This document shows, in pieces, positions 1 to 6,750 of a stretch of 6,811 nt of DNA. A program made the translations under genes and the position numbers. Under the pieces are notes generated by a model. That model saw only the letters and a list, made by a program, of their open reading frames with translations, was not told where the DNA came from and searched no databases. Source of the stretch: Candidatus Cloacimonas sp. SDB (GTDB lineage Bacteria > Cloacimonadota > Cloacimonadia > Cloacimonadales > TCS61); contig LKUH01000395.1 of assembly GCA_001412425.1 (NCBI GenBank), positions 1 to 6,811 on the forward strand, written 5' to 3'. Numbering within the stretch: the first letter of the stretch is position 1; each line of letters begins with the position of its first letter.

Positions 1-1
1 G

Positions 2-373
2 TCCGTACTGGGTAAAGCATTTTTTGTTGATGTATTTTTTGTGGGGATTGGTTTAGAATTAAATCTTTTTGATCTTCATACAAAGCCCTTATTTTTGATT
101 ATTTTTGTATTGCTGGCAATTTCAGGAAAACTGATTGGGAGCGCTATAGGAGCGAGGTTATCCGGTTTTGATTCTACAAAGGCATTCCGAATTGGAAGCG
201 GAATGATCCCCCGAGGAGAAGTAGCCTTGATAGTTGCCAATATGGCACAGGAAAAGAGTTTAATAACAGCTGATATTCATACAGCTACAATTTTAATGGT
301 GATCTTCAGTGCAATTCTGGCACCGGTTCTCTTAAAATTCGGTTTCACAAAACTGATTAGAAAATCCTTTTAA
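2..373 (+). CDS. Cation/proton antiporter, CPA2 (Kef/NapA-like) family, C-terminal fragment
   Basis: The gene enters from the left edge; the frame is open from position 2 and shows 123 residues to TAA at 371-373. A GTG at position 41 falls inside a conserved helix and is not taken as the start. The fragment reads FFVDVFFVGIGLELNL, matching the 'FFvsIGleldl' stretch of CPA2 antiporters. A hydrophobic helix follows (LFLIIFVLLAISGKLIGSAI), then the family signature GMIPRGEVALIVANMA and a last hydrophobic helix (TILMVIFSAILAPVLLKFGF). CPA2 proteins exchange Na+ or K+ for H+ across the inner membrane; which ion is used here cannot be told. The protein ends eight residues after the last helix (TKLIRKSF), so it has none of the RCK/TrkA-type nucleotide-binding tail found on KefB and KefC. 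The next gene follows after nine bases, which suggests that the regulatory part is a separate protein. Confidence 0.88.
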   Translation, partial: SVLGKAFFVDVFFVGIGLELNLFDLHTKPLFLIIFVLLAISGKLIGSAIGARLSGFDSTKAFRIGSGMIPRGEVALIVANMAQEKSLITADIHTATILMVIFSAILAPVLLKFGFTKLIRKSF

Positions 374-377
374 GGAG
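372..377 (+). promoter_or_regulatory. Ribosome binding site overlapping the antiporter stop codon
   Basis: AAGGAG lies five bases before the ATG at 383 and overlaps the antiporter's TAA stop at 371-373. This supports the chosen start and makes translational coupling between the two genes likely. Confidence 0.8.
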
Positions 378-382
378 TTATT

Positions 383-1207
383 ATGTGGAAAAAAATTATC
401 GATAAAAATCTGGTGATCATTAATCCGGATATTAAAGATAAAAAAGGTTTATTTGAAAGATTGGTAAATCACGTTGATAAAAATGATTATATTCTGAACA
501 GAAATCAATTTCTGGAAGCATTAATTGAAAGAGAAAATGTTTCCAATACCGAGTTGAGTCCGGGAATCGCCTTTCCTCATGCCAGAAGTGAAGCAGTTGC
601 CCGCCTTTTTCTTTCTATCGTCATCAGTAAAGATGGAATAGAATATGACAATCCTGAAATGGGTCCTGCTCAAATAATTTTTTTCTTTGGTTGTTCTCCT
701 GCAGATGTAAAACAATACCTGCAGATTTTAGCTAAATCCAGCAGAATCCTCAAGAAAGAAGAATTCCGCAGAGCATTACTGCTTTGTCAAAAACCTCAAG
801 AAGTGGTTGATCTTTTAATGCAGTTTTCAGAAGATGAAACTGCTGAGGAAGACCAGAACAGTTATCTCATGCTGCTAACCCTGAATAATCTGGATGATAT
901 GTCTGAAGTTATGTCCACAATGGTTGAAGCCGGTATTAATAATGCATCATTAGTAGAATCTGTTTCAATGGCCAAAAAACTGGCATATGAAATGCCCGTC
1001 TTTGCCGGATTAAGTTTCCTGGCTCAGGGAAAATCCCTAAAATCACAGCTTATTTTTGCCTATCTGGAAAGTAAAAAAACGGCAGAGAAGCTGGTTCAAC
1101 TTCTGAAAGAAATTGATCTTGATCTGGGAAAAAAGGGAGTTGGATTTATTCAACTGATAAAAATTGATACTATATTTGGAGATCCGGAAGAGGAAATTGA
1201 AATTTAA
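383..1207 (+). CDS. PTS EIIA (PtsN/fructose-type) domain fused to a PII-like domain; putative antiporter regulator
   Basis: This is a soluble 274-residue protein with two domains. Residues 1-150 align by eye with PtsN and fructose-type EIIA, including 'FLEALIERENVSNTELSPGIAFPHAR'. His66 in the FPHAR motif occupies the place of the phosphorylated histidine (His73 of E. coli PtsN). An acidic linker (SEDETAEED, 149-157) leads to residues 158-266, which have a beta-alpha-beta-beta-alpha-beta layout like PII/GlnB-like proteins: strand YLMLLTL, helix DMSEVMSTMVEAGI, the stretch MPVFAGLSFL, strand SQLIFAYL, helix KTAEKLVQLLKEI and strand GVGFIQLIKI. No GlnB-type T-loop uridylylation motif around a tyrosine is apparent, so nitrogen signalling through GlnD is not indicated. 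In enterobacteria, PtsN controls K+ transport through TrkA and KdpD. By analogy and position, this protein may regulate the adjacent antiporter; that is inference. Family assignment is firm for EIIA and moderate for the PII-like half. Confidence 0.87.
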   Translation: MWKKIIDKNLVIINPDIKDKKGLFERLVNHVDKNDYILNRNQFLEALIERENVSNTELSPGIAFPHARSEAVARLFLSIVISKDGIEYDNPEMGPAQIIFFFGCSPADVKQYLQILAKSSRILKKEEFRRALLLCQKPQEVVDLLMQFSEDETAEEDQNSYLMLLTLNNLDDMSEVMSTMVEAGINNASLVESVSMAKKLAYEMPVFAGLSFLAQGKSLKSQLIFAYLESKKTAEKLVQLLKEIDLDLGKKGVGFIQLIKIDTIFGDPEEEIEI

Positions 1208-1213
1208 GGTATC

Positions 1214-1220
1214 AGGAGGG
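1214..1220 (+). promoter_or_regulatory. Strong ribosome binding site of the NtrC-family regulator
   Basis: AGGAGGG lies five bases before the ATG at 1226, inside the 18-base gap after the EIIA-PII stop codon. It is a near-perfect Shine-Dalgarno sequence and fixes the start of the regulator. Confidence 0.8.
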
Positions 1221-1225
1221 CTTAT

Positions 1226-2596
1226 ATGGCATCTGTATTGGTAGTGGAAGACGAGCATAAAATAAGAAATGAACTGGCTGGCATATTATTAGAAGAAGGT
1301 TATCAGGTGCTTACCGCTGCTGATGGAGAACAGGCTCTTAACGAAATAGATAATTACAAGCCCGATCTTGTTCTTCTCGATATTATTTTACCTGGAATAG
1401 ATGGGATTTCTGTCCTGGAAAAAATCAAAAAACAAAACAGCAAAGCAATAATTATAATGGTCTCGGGATCTTCTGATCTAAATCTGGCAGTTAAAGCCAT
1501 GAAGCTGGGAGCTTTTGATTTCATAAAAAAACCATATATTGCTGAAGAGCTGATACTGGTGGTTAGAAAGGCTCTTCAGGTAAATTATGATAATAGGGAA
1601 TTAAATCTACTGAGAAAAAGAGTGTATGAAAAAACTGAAAAAGAAAAAGTTATAGGAGATAGTTTTCTTATTAAGAAGGTGTTAAATCAGGTTGAACTGA
1701 TCGGACCAACAAATATGAGTGTGATCATTCAGGGTAAGAGCGGTACCGGTAAAGAAGTGATCGCTAACCTGATCCATCTCCGCAGTAAACGAAAGAACAG
1801 ACCTTTTGTAGCTGTTGATTGCGGTGCTATTCCCGATACACTGGTTGAAAGCGAGCTTTTCGGTTATGAAAAAGGTGCTTTTACTGGTGCGGCACAAACT
1901 AAAATCGGGAAATTTGAAGCGGCTAATGAAGGTACTATTCTGTTGGATGAAATTACAAATTTGCCTCTGGATAGCCAGGCAAAACTCCTCAGAGCTATCG
2001 AAGAAAGAACTATCCAGCATGTGGGAGGAAAAAAAATTATTAAGGTCGATGTCAGGATCATCGCAACTACTAATTTGAATATATTTGAAGCGACCCAAAA
2101 AGGAAATTTCCGCCATGACCTGTTCCATAGAATAAACGAATTCCGTATCTACCTTCCTGATCTTTCCGAAAGAAAAGAAGATATTCCTGTGCTGGCAGAT
2201 GAGTTTGTCAGGGAAGCCAATATCGATCTGGATAAAGAAGTTAAAGGGCTATCATCGGAAGCTTTAAATATAATGCTCAATTATCACTGGCCCGGAAATA
2301 TCAGGGAATTGAAGAATATAGTTAAAAGGGCAGTCTTATTATGTGATAAAGGATATATTGAACCAAAGCATCTGCAACTGAATCTACAGTTTAACCCTGC
2401 TTCTCTGGATATTCCTGAGACTTTGGGCTCAGATTTCTCTTTTGAGAAAATTATGAATGAGGTAGAAAAAAAACTGATTCAGAAAGCAATGGAACAAACA
2501 AATGGCAATAAATCAAAAGCAGCTGCCCTTTTGGGAATTAATCGGAAAGCTCTCTATAGAAAATTAATGAAATATAAACTGTTTAAAAATAAGTAA
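1226..2596 (+). CDS. Sigma-54-dependent response regulator, NtrC family (REC-AAA+-Fis HTH)
   Basis: This 456-residue protein has the usual length and full architecture of NtrC/AtoC-type enhancer-binding proteins. The receiver domain (about 1-115) has the acidic pocket E8-D9, phospho-acceptor Asp52 (LLDIILPG), switch Ser80 and Lys102 before Pro103. The AAA+ domain (about 142-385) has Walker A GKSGTGKE at 170-177, an intact sigma-54 contact loop GAFTGA at 217-222, Walker B TILLDE ending at D241-E242, sensor I (VRIIATTN), arginines R296 and R302 in the arginine-finger region, and WPGNIREL at 355-362. The C-terminal Fis-type helix-turn-helix (about 427-452) reads GNKSKAAALLGINRKALYRKL. It should bind upstream enhancers and open RNA polymerase-sigma-54 promoters when phosphorylated. 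It sits 18 bases after the EIIA-PII gene and is likely in the same operon. No histidine kinase is visible, so the partner and target genes are unknown. No -24/-12 promoter was found in the following intergenic region. Confidence 0.95.
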   Translation: MASVLVVEDEHKIRNELAGILLEEGYQVLTAADGEQALNEIDNYKPDLVLLDIILPGIDGISVLEKIKKQNSKAIIIMVSGSSDLNLAVKAMKLGAFDFIKKPYIAEELILVVRKALQVNYDNRELNLLRKRVYEKTEKEKVIGDSFLIKKVLNQVELIGPTNMSVIIQGKSGTGKEVIANLIHLRSKRKNRPFVAVDCGAIPDTLVESELFGYEKGAFTGAAQTKIGKFEAANEGTILLDEITNLPLDSQAKLLRAIEERTIQHVGGKKIIKVDVRIIATTNLNIFEATQKGNFRHDLFHRINEFRIYLPDLSERKEDIPVLADEFVREANIDLDKEVKGLSSEALNIMLNYHWPGNIRELKNIVKRAVLLCDKGYIEPKHLQLNLQFNPASLDIPETLGSDFSFEKIMNEVEKKLIQKAMEQTNGNKSKAAALLGINRKALYRKLMKYKLFKNK

Positions 2597-2659
2597 ATAT
2601 CAAGTCTCAAATTGTGCCTTATAGGACTCATAACTCAATCAAGTTAAACTACTCAAGCT

Positions 2660-2671
2660 GATTTTAAAATC
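2660..2671. repeat. 12-base perfect palindrome
   Basis: GATTTTAAAATC is self-complementary over all 12 bases and lies 64 bases after the regulator's stop codon. It could be a dimer-binding operator. In AT-rich DNA such palindromes arise easily, so a function is uncertain. Confidence 0.35.
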
Positions 2672-2734
2672 TAGATAAAAGTTACCGTAAAGTCTTCATT
2701 CCCAGCAAAATAATAGATAAAAAAATTTTACGAA

Positions 2735-2830
2735 AATACCCGGAAGATAAGTTTGGAATAAATCCTGTTTTCATTTCTTACGATTCTGAAATACAGTGAG
2801 ATAAAAAAGTGATTAGAATTTCCGGGTATT
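2735..2830. repeat. 11-base perfect inverted repeat, 74-base spacer
   Basis: AATACCCGGAA at 2735-2745 is exactly matched by its reverse complement TTCCGGGTATT at 2820-2830. The CCCGG core is GC-rich in an otherwise AT-rich gap, so chance is a less likely source than for AT-only repeats. The flanks show no target-site duplication, so a mobile element is not supported. The pair could act as two operator half-sites or as the base of a long hairpin in the 5' untranslated region. Confidence 0.5.
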
Positions 2831-2864
2831 GATATTCAGTATGTTACTAAAAAAAAATCACAGC

Positions 2865-2872
2865 AGGGTGGG
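2865..2872 (+). promoter_or_regulatory. Weak ribosome binding site of the secreted PLC-like protein
   Basis: AGGGTGGG lies five bases before the ATG at 2878. It is a poorer Shine-Dalgarno match than the two upstream. The start is supported mainly by the signal peptide that begins at this ATG. Confidence 0.5.
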
Positions 2873-2877
2873 CATTT

Positions 2878-5800
2878 ATGAAAACATTAATTATTATTCT
2901 TCTTATGTTTTACGCGAACTTCCTACTTCTTGGACATCAGCAGGAGATGCATCAGCATATTACCCGGGAATCTTTTCAATTATTAAAATACTCCTTTCCG
3001 GAAGGATTTACAGGGTTGAATGAAATGGAATATTATCTGGGAACAGCAGAAAATGTCAATACAGCAGAGGACCCGGTATTCTTCAATTCACTGGGGGCTT
3101 TGAAAATTGTAGCCGGATCCTGGTTCGAGGATGAATATGATATGGTTTATCATTACGGAACTTATAGAGTCCCAAATTATAATAATGTTCCACCCTGGCT
3201 GGAAGAACTTATCTTCTCAGATCAATTCAATCATGACGCTCATACAACTATTTCTCATTTCTGGGATGCCGATGCGGGGGAATTGGCTTCAACCCATCTT
3301 TACGATACAATACAATATGAAGATCTTAGCTATAGCTGGGAATTTACCATAACCCAGAATGCCCTAAGAAAAATAAGAAAACTGATCAGCGGAGAATATG
3401 AATCCAGATGGATCTACCCAGAAGCAATTGACTGGAATGACTACGGGTCATGTATTGCCAATGATTTTAATATACCGTCACTGTTTGACCTCTATCATGG
3501 TAATGGAGTTCTGGAGGCTGTAGCCTGTCTCAATGAGAACAGTTCTGAATGGGTACAGGTTAGTTCTCCAGTGCTGGATTTTCCTGAAGAAACCAGAAAG
3601 GGTATTGTTTACAACTTATTGGGAAGAATGTGCCACCTGCTGCAGGATATGTCAGTTCCAGCTCATGCCCATAATACTTCTCATGCCGGGATCTATGGCA
3701 TGTATTCCGATTTTCTGGAATCCAACGAAATCGAATATCTGCAGGAACACCAATACTGGTCAGCTATGAGTGTATTTATTCAGCAGGGTGAATTTATTGA
3801 TCCCTACGTTTATGATGATCCCATATTCTACTTGATGTATTTTGTTAACCAGATTGCAGATTTTTTTCCTGACGGAATAAATGCTGGCGATGAAGCATAT
3901 GATTCCACTATTCCTGATTTACAAGAAGCTGTTATGGGTCTGGAGAATCAACTGGAACCTGAAGATCTGAACAATATGAATTGTCTGGAGATGTATAATA
4001 TCCTTATACCTTATGCAATTAGGGCAACAGCAGGATTGTTATACTGGTTTGGAATTGAATCTGGACAGATTGAACAAATACCACTGCCCTGGAATGTAAC
4101 GGGTCAGGTAGTTTTGAGTGACCAAAATGAAATTGGCGAAATCACAATATTTTTTGATAAAATTGATTCATCTCATGATGTAACTATCACAGCTGAAACT
4201 GATGGATCTTTCAGTCAACAGTTCCTGTACCGTCAATCCGGATTATACAATATCGAGATCTCAAAAGAAGGATATTATCCTGTTGAACTTACTGATATTG
4301 ATATATCGGATGAGCTTGAGCTGGGAGAAATAATTCTCTTTCCAATTCTATCTTTGGAATATGTTCAGGTATCTCAGGATAATTCTCTTGCAGCTTATAA
4401 CAACATCTCGGATGCAGTAGAATTTCTGCAGAGAAATGGTGGTGGAACAATTTATGTCCATCCTGGAACTTATTCGGGTGAAAAGAACAGAAACATTAGT
4501 TGGCTTCCGGTTAACACTAGTAATTTTACAGATGAATGTCATATCAGAATACTGGCTTTTCAACAACATGAAGCAATTGTCGACTGTGAAAACATGGGAA
4601 CAGGATTTATATTCGATAATTACGGAATGCAGCATGATTATTCCGATGAAGACGAAATTTCCGGTTTAATTATCAGAAATGGTGTGCAGGGAATTAGGAT
4701 AGAAAACGGACGTCCTTTGATTCAAAATAATATAATCGAACACTGTACTATAAATTCCGGCCTGGAAAATATTCATGGAGCCGGGATCTCGTGCAAAAGT
4801 GGTGCTTTTATCGCGAATAATCTTTTGAATTACAATACAGGTAACTGGGATGGAAATGATTCGGATTATTTTACTTATGGTGGTGGAATATATATTGAAA
4901 ATAACACATTAGATCCTGCAATTGTCCTTAATAATCAGATAATAAATTGTGTTTCCCAGGAGGGTGGTGCCGTCTATTGTACTGGCTCAGGCCCTATTAT
5001 CCTGGAAGGTAACCTGGTCAAATCAAATTCTCTGGTCGCGGGACAGGGTTATAATATCAGTCCCGGTTTGTGTGAGGGTGTCTGCAGTATAAATTGTTCA
5101 AATCTTATTTTAAAGAGAAACACCATAATCTCTAATCAAAAATCAGAAGTTAACGGAGGGCATGCTTTACTTATTGCTGGTTGTGATAATGTAATGATAG
5201 AAAATAACACGATAAGCAATAATTATCAATTGAAAGGGATAAAATTATCTGATAATAATAATTGCAACCTGCTGAATAATATTGTATCGAGTAATCAATA
5301 TGGAATTTATTGCTGGTTTGGTTCATCTCCTGAAATTGATTATTGTAATGTGTGGAATAATGAGATTTCCAATTATTCCGGATTTGTTCAGGCAGGAGAA
5401 CACTGCCTAAGTGAAAACCCTAATTTTAGTAATGAAGAAAACGATAATTTCAACCTGGAATGGTCACAAAATTTGATGAGTTGTTGTATAGATAGGGGTT
5501 CACCCCTTATAACAGACCTTGATCAGACACCTTCGGATATTGGTTCTAAAGCCACTTTCTGGCACGATTATCATGTTTGCGATCTAAGTAATAATGGATT
5601 TGGAACACGGTACCGCTGGGTTTCTTTTCCAGTTCTCGATAGAGAGATTGTTGAAAATGCAACTGACCCCAGAAACATTTTGAATGATTTAACCGAAGAA
5701 AATCTTTCCTGGATCAATATCCTGTCACCGAATAACCAATTGCACTGGACCGGGTTATCCTGGGAAGGAGATATTGAAAATCTATTTTCTCAGAACGGGT

Positions 5801-6750
5801 ATAAAATTCAGGTTCCGGAAGCAGCACAGGTGCCGATTTCGGGCTATAAGTTACCAGATAATACATTGATTCATTTAGAGGCCGGGGAGGAAAACTGGAT
5901 AGGATATTTTATCGAAGAACCACAGGGAATATTCAGTGCGTTTGAATCTATCTGGGACAATTTGATCAGTGTAGCTTCGGAAGACTGGTTTTTTGTTAAG
6001 GAGGGAGTTTATCCGCAGGAAAGATGCAGCTTGATCTACGGTAAAATGTATATTGTTAGGGTTTCGGAAAGTTGTGATCTCAACTTTGGCTGCACTAACG
6101 ATCCGGTAATCCCCCGAGAAAGAACATTCACAAATGGTTTCAATTACAGTGAGACTAGCGAATATGCAGCACTTGTGATAGAGGGAATAAATGATTCTGA
6201 TATTCTGGAAATAGGTGTATTTATGGGCCAGGAATGTATCGGGGCGGCTTCTGTGGAAGAATTTCCACTGCAGATACTGGCTTTTCTGCCGGAAGATACC
6301 AGGGAAGAAGATAATGTAAGTTTTTGTTTCTACACGGATGACCGTGCTTATAAAGAGCCGGACGAAGTTTATATCCGTTATCAGGATACAGCGGAATATT
6401 TGATAACAAATCTAATTCTTGAACCTTATGAAATGGTATCAGTAAAATTTGAAAATGATCAGGACCTGCCTCTAAAATTCAGCTTAGCTAATAACTATCC
6501 CAATCCTTTCAATGTAGAAACTTATATTAAATACACCATTGCAGATAACGGTAATGTTAAGTTGCAGATTTATAATCTGAAGGGGCAAATCGTCAGAAAT
6601 TTAGTAGATGAGCTTCAGTATAAAGGTAGTTATATAATGAAGTGGGACGGCAAAGATGATTATCTGAATGAAGTTTCATCAGGATTATACTTCTACCGAT
6701 TGTCGTCAGATAAAGCATCGGAGACTCAAAAGATGGTATTGTTAAAATAA
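2878..6750 (+). CDS. Secreted multidomain protein: Zn-dependent phospholipase C-like + beta-helix + FlgD-like sorting domain
   Basis: This 1290-residue protein starts with a signal peptide (Lys2, hydrophobic 4-18, likely cut near Gly19-His20). Residues 20-395 resemble bacterial zinc-dependent phospholipase C / S1-P1 nuclease folds: HQHITRESFQLL (His27), HFWDAD (His127) and GRMCHLLQDMSVPAHAH (His253, Asp257, His263, spaced +4 and +10 as in C. perfringens alpha-toxin), with His269 and Asp278/Glu281 as further ligand candidates. Residues 404-488 look like a carboxypeptidase-regulatory beta-sandwich (VTGQVVL...GSFSQQFL...YNIEISKEGYYP). Residues 495-890 form a right-handed parallel beta-helix, entered by 'ISDAVEFLQRNGGGTIYVHPGTYSG' and carrying about eight rungs with asparagines near 618, 648, 686, 712, 748, 777, 801 and 824. 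Residues 905-1190 are beta-rich modules without a firm family name. Residues 1195-1290 are a FlgD-like C-terminal domain of the kind used as a type IX sorting signal in Bacteroidota. Export and surface attachment are inferred. The substrate is unknown: phospholipid, phosphodiester or nucleic acid are possible. Confidence 0.85.
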   Translation: MKTLIIILLMFYANFLLLGHQQEMHQHITRESFQLLKYSFPEGFTGLNEMEYYLGTAENVNTAEDPVFFNSLGALKIVAGSWFEDEYDMVYHYGTYRVPNYNNVPPWLEELIFSDQFNHDAHTTISHFWDADAGELASTHLYDTIQYEDLSYSWEFTITQNALRKIRKLISGEYESRWIYPEAIDWNDYGSCIANDFNIPSLFDLYHGNGVLEAVACLNENSSEWVQVSSPVLDFPEETRKGIVYNLLGRMCHLLQDMSVPAHAHNTSHAGIYGMYSDFLESNEIEYLQEHQYWSAMSVFIQQGEFIDPYVYDDPIFYLMYFVNQIADFFPDGINAGDEAYDSTIPDLQEAVMGLENQLEPEDLNNMNCLEMYNILIPYAIRATAGLLYWFGIESGQIEQIPLPWNVTGQVVLSDQNEIGEITIFFDKIDSSHDVTITAETDGSFSQQFLYRQSGLYNIEISKEGYYPVELTDIDISDELELGEIILFPILSLEYVQVSQDNSLAAYNNISDAVEFLQRNGGGTIYVHPGTYSGEKNRNISWLPVNTSNFTDECHIRILAFQQHEAIVDCENMGTGFIFDNYGMQHDYSDEDEISGLIIRNGVQGIRIENGRPLIQNNIIEHCTINSGLENIHGAGISCKSGAFIANNLLNYNTGNWDGNDSDYFTYGGGIYIENNTLDPAIVLNNQIINCVSQEGGAVYCTGSGPIILEGNLVKSNSLVAGQGYNISPGLCEGVCSINCSNLILKRNTIISNQKSEVNGGHALLIAGCDNVMIENNTISNNYQLKGIKLSDNNNCNLLNNIVSSNQYGIYCWFGSSPEIDYCNVWNNEISNYSGFVQAGEHCLSENPNFSNEENDNFNLEWSQNLMSCCIDRGSPLITDLDQTPSDIGSKATFWHDYHVCDLSNNGFGTRYRWVSFPVLDREIVENATDPRNILNDLTEENLSWINILSPNNQLHWTGLSWEGDIENLFSQNGYKIQVPEAAQVPISGYKLPDNTLIHLEAGEENWIGYFIEEPQGIFSAFESIWDNLISVASEDWFFVKEGVYPQERCSLIYGKMYIVRVSESCDLNFGCTNDPVIPRERTFTNGFNYSETSEYAALVIEGINDSDILEIGVFMGQECIGAASVEEFPLQILAFLPEDTREEDNVSFCFYTDDRAYKEPDEVYIRYQDTAEYLITNLILEPYEMVSVKFENDQDLPLKFSLANNYPNPFNVETYIKYTIADNGNVKLQIYNLKGQIVRNLVDELQYKGSYIMKWDGKDDYLNEVSSGLYFYRLSSDKASETQKMVLLK

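Larger units (their letters stand above)
2597..2877. other. Intergenic region with no gene found
   Basis: This 281-base AT-rich gap separates the regulator from the large secreted-protein gene. Stop codons are frequent and no coding stretch is credible. No hairpin followed by a T-run marks a terminator for the upstream cluster, and no clear TGGC-N-TGC (-24/-12) sigma-54 element is visible. It contains an inverted repeat and a palindrome listed separately, and AT-rich tracts that could hold a -10 element. I could not pick a convincing -35/-10 pair. The promoter of the large gene should lie here. Confidence 0.7.

Noticed and set aside
41..373. Antiporter as a complete 110-residue gene starting at GTG 41
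   Set aside because: The frame is open to the window edge and residues before position 41 match the conserved antiporter helix, so this is a truncated view of a longer gene.
1682..2128. 148-residue open frame on the minus strand inside the NtrC-family gene
   Set aside because: It is wholly antisense to the conserved AAA+ domain, has no ribosome binding site of note and its translation has no recognisable domain; it is a shadow frame.
2599..2657. Repeated ATCAAGT and CTCAA words after the regulator gene, considered as regulator binding sites
   Set aside because: The words are 5-7 bases long with irregular spacing and are expected by chance in AT-rich DNA.
2735..2830. The inverted repeat as a miniature mobile element
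   Set aside because: The flanks show no target-site duplication, and there is one copy only in the window.
2829..3023. 64-residue + strand frame overlapping the start of the PLC-like gene
   Set aside because: It starts at a non-ATG codon, lies out of frame over the signal peptide and zinc-motif coding region, and shows no family features.
4348..4635. 95-residue minus-strand frame inside the beta-helix region
   Set aside because: It is antisense to a well-supported coding region and carries no recognisable motif or start signal.
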